Shown one piece after another: positions 1 to 10,994 of a stretch of 64,000 bases of DNA (position 1 is the stretch's first letter; each line of letters begins with the position of its first letter). The stretch is from Sciurus carolinensis (taxonomy: Eukaryota; Chordata; Mammalia; Rodentia; Sciuridae). The stretch is from contig NC_062223.1 in NCBI RefSeq assembly GCF_902686445.1, positions 39,960,998 through 40,024,997 on the forward strand. The letters are read 5' to 3'. Position numbers and translations under genes: made by a program. The notes under the pieces were generated by a model. It ran no database searches. It had not been told where the DNA came from and saw only the letters and a program-made list of their open reading frames with translations.

Positions 1-440
1 TATCAATGTGAGCAACCCTCTACACATAAGAACACTTTTATAAGAGCTCAGAAATCCAAATAAGATTACAAATCTAGGTTTAACACAGAAAAGACACCTT
101 GAGGAGAGCAAGAAAGACAGTTTTACATTATCTACATCACCCTTCTGCTCAGCCTGCACACTGCAGTGCAGAGGAAGGCAATCTTTGTGTAAGAAGAGTG
201 GAGTGAACAGTCAGCTTCACCAGACCTTGTGACAACAGACCCACCCAAGTGGCTTCTGTGGACCCAGGCTCCAGACCTAACTCTGTGCCAGGTCAGCACT
301 TATAGTCCTAGACTTCAGATCTCTCCACTTAGTAGGCTGACTGTGGGGGCCCAGGAAGCAGTCAAGACCCCAAATTCTCAGGCCCCAGTCTGGTCTTTGC
401 AGATTCAGGTTTAAGGCCTGAAACAATGTCAAGTTTGCCC
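1..440 (+). repeat. Possible L1 5' UTR segment
   Basis: This stretch is richer in G+C than its surroundings and carries phrases such as 'gacccaggctccagacc' that resemble the 5' UTR repeats of old mammalian L1M elements. It lies upstream of, and in the same orientation as, the L1M body that begins near 1140, so it may be the start of the same element, split by the LTR at 452-780. The 61-codon open frame at 229-414 is not conserved-looking and is not called as a gene. Confidence 0.35.
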
Positions 441-451
441 CTATGGATCTT

Positions 452-780
452 TGTTAGTAAGCTTTTCATGACTAAGATCAAAATACCTAACAAGAACAAC
501 TTAGAGGGGGAAAAGTTTATTTAGCTTCAAAAGTTCAAAGATTCAGTCCATGGTTGGGGGGTGATCTTACTCTGGCCCCAAGGTCAGGAAGTACACCATG
601 GTGGAAGGGCATGGCCTAGGAAAGGTGCTCAGTTTATGGCAACCTGAAAGCAGAAACAGATAAAGAGAGAGAAAGGGTTCAGAGATAGATATATTCCAAG
701 ACTACACCCCCAGCAAATAACATCCTCCAGCCATGCCCCACAGTGAAACCCACTAGTCCATTTGGACTATTAACCTATCA
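452..780 (-). repeat. MaLR-type LTR, antisense
   Basis: Read on the minus strand this has the order typical of MaLR (MST/MLT1-like) LTRs. The + strand shows the reversed 3' end (TGTTAGTAAG...), a 'gtttatttagct' segment, 'catggtggaagggcatgg' and a terminal 'cctatca'. It resembles the antisense LTR at 28053-28488 in order and content but is more diverged and shorter. No clear target duplication was found. Family-level naming is inference. Confidence 0.55.
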
Positions 781-919
781 AATGCATTAATCTGCTGAAG
801 AGGTATGGCTACCTGTGGTATAACCAGCTGGCCTACTCAGAACTTCTGTGTAGGTAGAGTAGGGAAAATTTTCCCCTTCTAAATTCATTCTGAAAAGATT
901 AGAAGACAAAAAGACAAAA

Positions 920-1134
920 TTTTTTTTTTTTTTTTTTGGTGCCAGGGATTGAAACCAGGGGCACTTAAACACTGAGGCACATTCCCAGCCTTTTTTATGT
1001 TTTTATTTAGAGACAGGATATCACTCAGTTCCTTAGGGCCTTGCTAAGTTGCTGAGGCTGACTTTGAATTCAAGATCCTCCTGCCTCAGCCTCCTGAGTC
1101 ACTTGGATTACAGGCGTGACCACTGTTCCCAACA
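920..1134 (-). repeat. B1-dID type SINE, antisense
   Basis: A T-run at 920-937 (the reversed poly-A tail) is followed by the reversed tRNA-like half ('ggtgccagggattgaaacc'), then the reversed 7SL/B1-like half with 'ctgcctcagcctcctgag' and 'ttggattacaggcgtg'. This head-to-tail pairing of a B1-like monomer with an ID-like unit is characteristic of squirrel and dormouse SINEs. It interrupts the old L1M. Confidence 0.9.
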
Positions 1135-3180
1135 GAGAATTTTACTTCTTAAAGTACACAGACAACAAGGCGAAGTTACAAGGAAGCAGAACCATAGAGA
1201 GATGACAAAATCAAAGAAACAAAGTAAAGTCCCTTAACTGACTCAATTTAATACTGATCTATGAAATTGCTCCGCCAAAACTTATAAGTAATCATCCTAA
1301 AGATGCTCAGTAAGCTATGAGAGAATGTGAACAGAAATTAAATGAAATGGGGAAAATAGTTCATGGTTAAAATTAGAATTCAACATTTTCAAGCTATGAA
1401 AGACAAACCAATTTGAAAGTTAAATAAAAACAATAAATAAAATGAAAAAGTCCACAGAGTTTGACCAAGTAGAAGAATCAGTGAGCTCAAAGAAGTTTAT
1501 TTGAAATCATCTATTCTAAAAAACAAAATGAAATAAATAAATAAATAAATAACAAGAGAAGATAACCTGTTGAAATAATGTGACAACATTGAGCAAAACC
1601 AAAGTATGCATTACAAAGACCCAGAAACAGATAAAGACAAAGGAGAACAAGGTTTATTAAAGAAATGACAAGAAATTTCCAAATCTGGACAAGGAAATGA
1701 ATATCCAGATCCATGAAGCAAAGATACCCCAGGTAGAGTAATCTAAAGATAGCTTCACTGAGACCCATTAAATTCAATAATTACTTTAAATATAAATGGA
1801 TTGAACAGATACAAACAACATAAACAACAGAAATTATCCAACTCTATGGTGCTTACAAACATTCTTGTTAATTTTAAGGATACACAGAAGCTGGAAGTGA
1901 ACAGATGAGAAAAGCTATCTCACACAAAGGGTAACCAAAAGAAAGCAAGGGTGGCTATTTACATCAGATGAAATAAACTTCAAGTTAAAACTGTTTCAAA
2001 AAAGACAAAGAAGGTCTTTATAAAACAATAAAGGGGTCATTATTTAGATGTTGCAATAGTTATAAAACTATACACACTGAACATCATAGTTTCATAAAGC
2101 TGATAATAACACGATTGAAGGAGGAAATAGACACATTACAATAATAGCAGAGTACTTTAATGTCCCATTTTAAATAAGTTCATGAGAATGTGTAATTATG
2201 CAGTTAGCTCCTGAATAAGCAGTGTGTCAAAAATAAATAAAAGGAAAACACAAAAAATTACCTGAAACAAGTGAAAATAAATATACAATATACCAAAACT
2301 TAGAGAATGTATCAAATAGAGTTTTGATGGAAATTTGTAGTAATTAAGGGCTACATTAAATAAAAATAATGTTCTCAAATAAGGAATATGCTATTATTTT
2401 TCAAGGAACTAGAAAAATAAAACTAAACAAATTCAAAAGAAAAAAGGAAAAATGAATATTGAGGAGCAATAAGAGATGAGAAAAAAACAATAGAAGGTTT
2501 AATGAAACTAAGATTTATGTTTTTGAAAAGATAAAATTAAAATGTTAGGTAGAGTAAGGTAAAAGAGAAAAGAATAAAATTCTAAATGAAAGGGGAAACT
2601 TTACAAGTTGGAGCACTGACATGGAAACAATTATAAATAACACAAATGAACAAGTATATGCCAAGAAATTGGACAACCTGGAAGAAATGGACAAATTCTG
2701 ACAAATTCTGTGATGCCTACAGTCACCAAGAATAAAACATGAAGAAATTAATAAAACTGAGCAGAACAACAAGAGTAAGGAGATTGAACCAGTCATCTGA
2801 AATAGCATTATTTATATTATTAAATTTTTATTTATACTGTTTAGGTTATATATGAGTACCTGTTATGTACCTATAATATTGCATATTTATCTTCATATAT
2901 AACTTTCTTTATCAATGCTTTCCAGCTATAGTATGTAAGACAATATGGTACTGGCAAAAAAATCAACATACAGTGAACAATGGAAAAGAATAAATAGTAA
3001 GTAATCCACTTATAGACTACAACTGATATTTAACAAAGTTGTCAAAAATACACAATGAGGAGAGTCTCTACAACATTGGTGTTAATATACTAAATATCCA
3101 CATACAGAGTAAAAGATTTAACCTTTATGTCATACCATATACAAGAATCAACATAAAGACAAACATAAAACTGACAATGG

Positions 3181-3415
3181 TAGCCCGGCATGGTGGTGCA
3201 CACCAATAATCCCTGTGGCTCAAGAGGCTAAGGCAGAAGGATTGCAAGTTCAAAGTCAGCCTCAGCAAATTAATGAGGCTCTGAACCATGTAGCAAGACC
3301 CTGCCTCAAAATAAATAATCAAAAGGGGCTAGAGATGTGGCTCAGTGGGTAAAGCCCCTCTGGGTTAAACTCCCAGTTCCAAAACAAATCAAAACAAAAC
3401 AAAAACAAAAAAAAC
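3181..3415 (+). repeat. B1-dID type SINE, sense
   Basis: A B1-like head ('cccggcatggtggtgcac', 'aggctaaggcagaagg') is followed by an ID-like unit ('ggggctagagatgtggctca', 'ctgggttaaactcccag') and an A-rich tail to about 3415. A short match, TGACAAT, on both sides (about 3173 and 3430) may be the target duplication. It is inserted in the old L1M. Confidence 0.9.
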
Positions 3416-4009
3416 ACAAACTTTCAATTGACAATTATAAAACTACTAGAAAAAAAGATAGGGAAAACCCTTTTTGACATTGATCAGGGCAATGACTCGT
3501 TTTTCTTTTTTATGTGTGACAATAAAAGCATACTTAGACAAATGGAATTGCATCTAAATAAAAGTTTCTACCAAGCAAAGGAAATAATGGACAGATCGAG
3601 GAAATAACCTATGGATCAGAGAAAATATTAACACATCATGTATCTGATGAAATGTTAATATTCACAATATATAAAGGTCTTAAACAACCCAGTAGCAGGA
3701 AAAAAAATAATCCATTTCAAAATAAATCTTTTCAGACCTCTGTGAAGCTGTAAGTCACCAAAAACAAAAGAATTCCATCCAGTCTGAGTCAGACTGATAT
3801 ACTAAAATTAACCAAAATGGTGAAAACCCAGAGGCATTGACAACAGTGTGTAGAGCTGATTCAAGGGCCCAGTCTTGATGCCTGACATTGTTTATAGCAA
3901 CAGGAGAATAGTGCACATGTTGCTTGGTGGCTCTCAGAATTTCCTTATTCCTGATGTTTAGGAGCTGGAAGTGCTGCTAGCATGCATTAATCTTTTCTTG
4001 GTTTTGTTC

Positions 4010-4235
4010 TTATTTTGTTTTTGGTCTTTGGTACCAGGGACTGAATCCAGCAGTGCTTAACCACTGACCCACATCTCAACCCTTTTTTTAATTTACATTT
4101 TTTATTTTGAGACAAGGTCTCATTAAATTGCTTAGGGCTTCGCTAAATTGCTGAGGTTGGCTTTGAATTTGTGGTCTTCCTGCCTCAGCCTCCTGAGCTG
4201 CTGGGATTACAGGCATGGGCCACTGCGACCAACCA
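4010..4235 (-). repeat. B1-dID type SINE, antisense
   Basis: The reversed ID-like half ('ggtaccagggactgaatcc', 'ccactgacccacatctcaa') precedes the reversed B1-like half ('gagacaaggtctcat', 'cctgcctcagcctcctgag', 'tgggattacaggcatgggc'). The copy is well preserved. Open frames on both strands across it are repeat shadows. Confidence 0.9.
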
Positions 4236-5157
4236 ATGTGCAACAAACTTACTGTTTTAAATTTGCTCACAATATTTCTCTAGGAACTTCAAAGTCATCA
4301 CTTAATCATCAGAGTTCCAAATCCCAAATCCAAACTGCACAGTGAAGGAACTACACATCTCATGTGCACATTTTATACGTGTTAAATAAGATGATAAACT
4401 AGGCCATTTGAAATGGGCAAACTACCTGAAAAGAAATTTGTAAAATAAAACAATGACCAATAAGTATATAGAAAATGCTCAATAAACTTATCGTTGGAGA
4501 AATGCAAAACAAAACCATAATGAGGTATTACTCATACTTGTTAGAAGGACTAACTGTTGGTGAAGATGAGGAGAAATTGCAACCCCTGCATAAGTGAAAG
4601 TATAAATGTGTGCAGTCAGTCGCGCATGGGTAAAAAAAAAAAAAACGAGATACACACATACACACCACAAATACATTTATCATACAATGAAATATTCTTA
4701 GGCCTTATAAAAACATTTCTATAATTGTGATTATAACAATTTAATTTGATATAATGATTTGCAAATATGGAAGACAAGAAGAGAAACAAACATAGAAAGA
4801 CAAATGTTGCATGAACTCAAACCGTAAAGACTCTAAAGGCTCTAAAAATGTTGAATTGAAAAGCAAAGAGTAGAGAGGTGAAGTCCAGGAACTGAGGCTT
4901 GAGAGAAACGGGGAGTTGTTGGCTAAAGGGAGAAAGGTTGGGTTAGAGAGAATGAATGCTTTCTGAAGATGTAATTGCATGATGAATATAGTTAACATAT
5001 CTACCAATAGAATACGTAATTAATATTTTACCACACATACACAAGCATACACAAAATGGCAACTATGAGAGTTGATGGATTTGTTAATTAGCTTCATTGG
5101 CATGTTCATTTCACAATGTATGCCTATTTCAAAACAGTATATTTTACACCTTAAATA

Positions 5158-5322
5158 TGTATACAAATAGACATATATGTGCACAAATTTATATATATAC
5201 ACACAATGCATATATAATATACTGATTATATATACAATATAAACAAACACTATATACACTATATTTGTGTGTATATATATACACAAATACATATATAAAT
5301 ACAAATATATACAAATAAATAC

Positions 5323-5355
<33 letters not shown>

Positions 5356-5395
5356 TATATACACACAGACACACATACACACACACAAATACTTC
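5158..5395. repeat. TA/CA microsatellite
   Basis: Alternating TA with interspersed CA/TG steps, including a long pure (TA) run around 5320-5362 followed by (CA) units to about 5388. It adjoins the 3' end of the old L1M. The overlapping open frames rich in Tyr, Ile, Val and Cys are low-complexity artefacts. Confidence 0.9.
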
Positions 5396-7879
5396 CCAAA
5401 AATGTTTAGTAATTATACTTCACTAAAGCTAAAAAAAATAAAGATAAAAACATGCACTTAAATTTTCTGGTGCCATACAACTGTAAAATGTCCCCAAATT
5501 ATTCTTATTGGAAGGTTTGGTGAAAAATATATTCATGTTAATGGATCAAAATTCAAATACAAGAATAAGACGTAATGAAATGAAAAAATCTCATTATTAT
5601 TATTGTTCTTAGAACCTGAGAGTTTTCATTTTTAATTCCAGAAATATTTTTTCACAGTAATCTAATAATGACATGGGCACCTACACAAATGTGTGTATCC
5701 ACTGTTGTTGTTGGCTCAAATTCCTATCTACTGTGCAGTTGTTTTTCAAGTAAATCTCCAATGCCACAGCTCCTCAAGCCCCCATTTTATCTGTTTTTCA
5801 GATACAGTCACACAATCATCCCCCAAGCAAATCACACTGCCCAGAAGACGTTGATTGGAATAAGGTAACCTATGGACTTCATCACGGAAAGTCTTACGTC
5901 CTTTTGCTGAAACCATAATACTGAAAAAAGCAGATTGTTTTAGCAATTGAAAGCATTGAGTCCCCTTTCCCTTGATTTAATGCCCAAATAACACCCCTTG
6001 ATCATGATAGATTCCACCAAAAAGATGAACGAAAATTCAGTGAATTACTATAAATGATGAAAATAATGTATTTTCAAGCATTTCGTAATTCCATGCTAAC
6101 CTTCTTTCAGTCTTTCATTCTTACTTTACATATAATAAGTAACTACTCCCTCTATCTGACATTTTTAAGAGTTATGGAGGTACATCATGGAATTAAGATC
6201 AAAGAGATGCAGAAAATAAAGACTTGATTGCTCCATTAAAGGTGTGCCAGGATCCAAACAGGAAAGTGACAATGTGGGAATCTGTACTCCACTCTTCAGG
6301 GAGGGAAAGTGTTCAGAAAGCCACATTTACAGCTGGGGATTGAAGAGTAAGTAAAAATAAGCAAAGAGAAGGGGGAGAAAGAGTAAGAGTGCTTAAAGAG
6401 TATATGCACAAGGCGACTGAGACTAGAATAGGTCATTTACCTTGGTAACAGAAGGTCTGTGCAGTTGGACTGCAGGGTGAGAGGAGAGGAGCACCTGGGA
6501 TAAGGTGGGAGGGAAGGCGGGTCAGTGATGTAGGTGAAATCCTTCCACCTGTAGACAGGCACTCATTATCATTAGACGTGGTCAGATTTGTCTCTTAATC
6601 AGAAATTTTTGCCTTTTGTAGGGGAGAGCAATTAGAAAAGGGAAAGGTAAACTTTTAAAAGTTTATTACTTTGTTTTATGTCTTTGAAATTCACTGTAAG
6701 AAGGTCATCAGAATACAATTGTACTGACTGCTAAAAATAAAGATGTAAAATTAACTTTAAAAAAAAAATGGAAGTGAACATCTGTACACAACATTCTAAC
6801 CATAAGGTAGTTGAGACAGAAAAGGTATAGGGATCTAGGCCATGTTTCCTCTTCTCTACTTTTGTTTTATCATCTTCCACTTATTGCTTTCATTTCTAAG
6901 TCCAAAATGTCTTCTCCATCTCCCACCACATTGTCCTGTCTGAGCCAAAAGGAAAGAAAAAAGAGGATGGTGGTGGCACATTACATTGCAGAAAGTGGAA
7001 AGAACAGACATAGTGGAACAAGTAACAGTATCTGCCTTAATCTATATATTTTAAGGACAGCTTCCTATGAAACCACTAAGAATAGTTCAGGTGCCCCTTA
7101 ATTTTTGGAAATCATTTCTTTCACTTTTATTCTTTGTGGGTTTTTCCCTCATAATTCATTTATATTCCAGCAACTCCGATATCCAGAAGTTGTTTTCTAT
7201 ACTGTGTCCAAATGCTTGTTAAATTTCACAAATATTTACTGAGCATCTGTTGGCCCAGGTGCCATATTCAGTGATATTTATTAAGTAATAAAAAAGAAAC
7301 AGAAAATTAACATCTAGATCTCTACTAGTGTAATGAACAACAGAGGTGCAAAAATGGGCATTTGTCTATACTAACGAGTAAATAGAAGAGTGGAATTATG
7401 CACCTTGGGTATGTTTGTCTATGTCACAATCATAAGAAAGAAAAGGCACATGTCAGTATGAAAGATGGCATACACATATATGTTCATCTCTATTTAGAGA
7501 ATTAGCTATGAAAGAAATCTCAATCCACTGTATGTACCACTTTTGATGGTATAATGTAACTCGATTTTTGATGCTCGATTGCTGACAGGTTTCATTCTCC
7601 ACACCTTCTCCTTTTCCTCTCGCCCCAGATCTAGGCAAGATGATAGAAAAGGCTCCAGGAAGCATTCACACTAATAGAATGTTGGAACTTCAGAAGCCAC
7701 AGTTCACAGGCAGGACTTTCCCTCCAACCTTACCCTAACCACAATGATGCTCCAGAGTCAGTAGAACCTCTGCTCTCTCAACTTCTTTTGCACCTGCTAG
7801 GAACCTCTCCTACTGTTCCCCCAAAGTCTGATTTTTGACTAAAAAGTATTTCAATATGTTCTTTCTAGGATAGGTAGAA
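5396..7879. other. No gene recognised; possible L2 fossil
   Basis: AT-rich unique-looking DNA. About 7213-7275 ('aaatatttactgagcatctg' and following bases) resembles the 3' end of an L2/MIR-like ancient repeat. Open frames here, such as 96 codons at 6811-7101, show no family resemblance or coding signature that I can see. Confidence 0.5.
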
Positions 7880-8255
7880 TGTTATATCATAGAAAATTCT
7901 TATGTTGGAACCCTTAACTCCAGTGTGACTTGACTGTATTTGGAGATAGAATGGAGATGGGGACCCTAAGGAGGTAATTAAGAACAAATAAGGTCATAAG
8001 GGTGGGAACCTGGGCCAAGGCAATTAGTGTGTTTTTAATAAGAGGTACTAGAGCACCCACTCACTAACTTGACATGTGTACGGTGAAGAATTCATATCAG
8101 TGCACAGTGAGATGGTGACCTACAACCAAGAAATGTGGCCTCAGAATGGAACTTAACTTGTCAGGATCTTAATTTTGGACTTTCCAGCCTTTTCTAAAGG
8201 GAAAATTGGATTTCCATTGTTTAAGCTACCCAGTCTGTTCTTATTACTATTTTTT
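7880..8255 (+). repeat. MaLR-like LTR, sense
   Basis: The order 'tatgttggaaccc...taactccagtgtgact', 'tatttggagatag', 'aaggtcataagggtgg', 'ttttggactttccagcc' and 'aagctacccagtctg' matches the layout of mammalian MaLR LTRs. The 3' boundary is vague and no target duplication was found. Assignment is by remembered family layout, not alignment. Confidence 0.5.
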
Positions 8256-9699
8256 TAATGGCAAGTCAAGTAGATTAATACAGTGACCATGGAACTTTAT
8301 TAATCCTGTGAGTTAAACAAATTTTGGGTGGAGAAACTATCCTATCTTCATGGGGTAAGGAAAAGAGCTGGAATGTGACCAGGGCATCTAGGTAATGATT
8401 GCCATGCCAAGGTTCCTGCTTCTCTCTTTGCTGTGCTCTCAGACTCTGTGGCTTCCTGGGGAGCACGTACTCTGAGACACTGCCTGCTGCCTACTCTGCT
8501 CTTTGAACATTGCTGCTACCTGAGGGAGAGCTTGTGATTTAAGCTATGCTTACTTGCTAAGACCTCTGAAGTCTGCTATAGACTTCACTGGCCTAAGTTG
8601 AAATTTTCTAGAATCAGCATTTTGGATCAGGAGTATGGGATTATGTCATAGTGAATATGACTCTGGTGTTTGCACTGGAGTAGTCCTAGCTCTGTGTCTT
8701 ACATAGAATTGTTTGCCTTTATTCTAGTATGGGCCATGACTGATCATTGGATCAGGGAAGCAACCCCTATGCTGAGGCTGACTGTCATTTGTTGTCTTAA
8801 CTAGGTCTCAGGGTCATTCTACACAGTGCTCCAGGGGACACTGAAAACCTTTGCAGCACAGAGGAAACAAAGTCATCTTCTGATACGCTGAGGTCCACAC
8901 TTCTGCAAAGGAATAGCTATAAAGCACCCAACAATGTCTTTGATGCTCCTAATGCTCAGGATGAAAGAAAAAAAAAATGTCATGGCACACACATAGCATA
9001 ATTTTGAGGCTAATTTAAACCTGAATTAAGTCCAAGATCCTTACACTCAAAAAGCAAACATCGTCATGGAGAAGGCCCATAATCATGACACTAACTTGGG
9101 TCTGTCTAAGGAAGAGAGTTTTAAGTAGAAGCAGGAGAAAGAGGAGCCACCCCTGCAGTATACTCTGTAACCACAAAATAGACCAAAAGCAATAAACTGA
9201 TTTATAAAAAACTGAATATAGTGAGAGAAAAAATACCTCTGTAAAAAAGTAATGTGATTCAGTTGGAAATCTTAAATATGCTATAATCATTTGTACAACA
9301 GAAAGATAAAAGAACACTGCTTGGTTTCTGTACGTCAAAATACAAGTTCCAATTTTAGCAGCTCCTTAAATACGTGAAATGGACAACCTTCATTTTCTTA
9401 ATCAACATGGGGGCTTATGTCACAGTTATACCTCTATTTCTTCGTTTAAACAAACTGTCTCCTATGGTCTTCAAGGAGTTTTCAAACATGAAATAGAGAA
9501 TAAACAGGAATGTCTCACATTAACCATCAGAATTATTAATTTGCCTAAATTCTGCATATTCATGGAACCCATTACCCTGAGAGCAAATATGGACTCTCTG
9601 ATATGACGAATAGCATATTAAAGTAAAGGAAGTGCTTGGCAAATCATCTCTGTAAAGTGGGATTCTATGAGCTTCCTCCACTAGAATAGTTTATATGGC
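8256..9699. other. No gene recognised
   Basis: Unique-looking sequence. 8480-8900 is somewhat richer in G+C and could hold an unrecognised old LTR. The open frames at 9015-9338 and 9379-9606 have no recognisable domain. Confidence 0.4.
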
Positions 9700-10051
9700 C
9701 TATGTAGGTAGAAAAATGGTCTCCTAAAGATGTCCATAGCTTAACCCTAGAAACTCTGAATATATTACTTTGTAAATGTAGGATAATTAGAGCAATAGAA
9801 ATTAAATCTGTTAATCAGCTGACAGTAAGATATTCTGAATTGTCTCTGTAGATCAACATAATAGCAATGATTCACAAGTGTGGATGAAAGTGGGTGTAAA
9901 AGAGGAGTCAGGTCAACGTCATGTGGCAAAATTTGACCCAGAATCACTGGCATTGAAGACTGACAAAAAGAACCATGGATAAGAATATGGGTATCCTGAA
10001 GACTGTGGGAAAAGCAAAGAAAATTTTTCTCTTCTGGAGTCTCCAGAAGAG
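9700..10051 (+). repeat. MLT1-type LTR, 5' part, split by L1
   Basis: The landmarks run in the order expected for an MLT1-type MaLR LTR: 'ggtctcctaaagatgtccat', 'aaactctgaatatattac', 'aagactgtgggaaaagcaaag' and 'gagtctccagaagag'. It stops at about 10051, where young L1 sequence begins, and resumes at 14089 with 'caccttgatattagccca'. The open frame starting at 9975 begins inside this LTR. Confidence 0.7.
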
Positions 10052-10994
10052 GCTAAATTCCTCAAAACATCATATCACAATAATAACCCTGAATGTTAAT
10101 GGCCTGAATTCATCAATCAAAAGACACAGACTGGCAGATTGGATTAAAAAGAAAAATCCAACAATATGCTGCCTGCAAGAGACTCACCTCATAGAAAGAG
10201 ACACCCATAGACTAAAGGTGAAAGGATGGGGAAAAACATACCATGCACACGGACACAGCAAAAAAGCTGGAGTATCCATCCTCATCTCAGATAATGTGGA
10301 CTTCAAACCAAAACTAATCAGAAGGGATAAAGAAGGACATTACATGCTGCTTAAGGGAAGCATAAATCAGCAAGACATAACAATCATAAATATCTATACC
10401 CCAAACATTGGCTCATCCACGTACGTCAAACAAATCCTTCTCAATTACAGAATTCAAATAGACCACAACACAATAATACTAGGCGATTTTAACACACCTC
10501 TCTCACCACTGGATAGATCGTCCAAACAAAAATTGAATAAAGAAACTATAGATCTCAACAACACAATCAGCAATTTAGACTTAACGGACATATATAGAAT
10601 ATACCATCCAACAAAGAACGAATACACTTTCTTCTCAGCAGCACATGGATCCTTCTCTAAAATAGACCATATTTTATGCCACAAAGCTACTGTTAGCAAA
10701 TACAAGAAGATAGAGATACTACCTTGTACTCTATCAGATCATAATGGATTGAAATTAGAAATAAATGACAGAATAAAAAACAGAAACTTCTCCAATACCT
10801 GGAGACTAAATAATACACTATTATATGATGAATGGATAACAGAAGACATCAGGAGGAAAATAAAAAAATTCTTAGAAGTAAACGAGAACAAAGACACATC
10901 ATATCAAAATCTCTGGGACACTATGAAGCAGTACTTAGAGGAAGATTTATTTCATGGGGTGCATTCAAAAAAAGAAGTAGAAATCAACAAATAA
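9975..10994 (+). pseudogene. L1 ORF2 endonuclease part, fused to LTR-derived leader
   Basis: An open frame of 339 codons. About the first 28 residues are translated from the MLT1-type LTR. From about residue 29 on it is the APE-like endonuclease domain of L1 ORF2p, which nicks target DNA for target-primed reverse transcription. The catalytic set is intact with a constant offset of +26 from human L1 numbering: N40, E69 (in QETH), Y141, D171 and N173 (GDFN), T218, D231 (KIDH), S254, D255 and H256 (LSDH). The frame loses the ORF2 frame near 10928, where one base appears to be missing, and ends shortly after in out-of-frame residues. The ATG sits in a favourable context (accATGg), but use of this start is speculation. 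It is classed as a pseudogene because the reverse transcriptase lies in another frame. Confidence 0.88.

Larger units (their letters stand above)
1140..5040 (+). mobile_element. Old L1M element, sense, decayed
   Basis: This is a heavily mutated LINE-1 in sense orientation, readable as successive landmarks. ORF1-like sequence lies around 1450-1740 (including 'ccagatccatgaagc'). The ORF2 start is near 1775 ('taaatataaatggattgaac'). Endonuclease-region sequence lies at 1940-2170, reverse-transcriptase C-terminal sequence at 2930-3170, ORF2 end at 3420-3720 and 4380-4720, and the 3' UTR to about 5040. No open frame survives. SINEs interrupt it at 3181-3415 and 4010-4235. Boundaries are approximate, and the body may include small deletions. 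Confidence 0.7.

Noticed and set aside
1531..1551. An (AAAT) run as a CRISPR-like or structured repeat
   Set aside because: It is a short simple repeat within an old L1. No spaced direct repeats are present anywhere in the window.
5020..5388. A 122-codon open frame on the minus strand rich in Tyr, Ile, Val and Cys
   Set aside because: It lies over the TA/CA microsatellite. Frames of similar length occur on both strands there, purely from composition.
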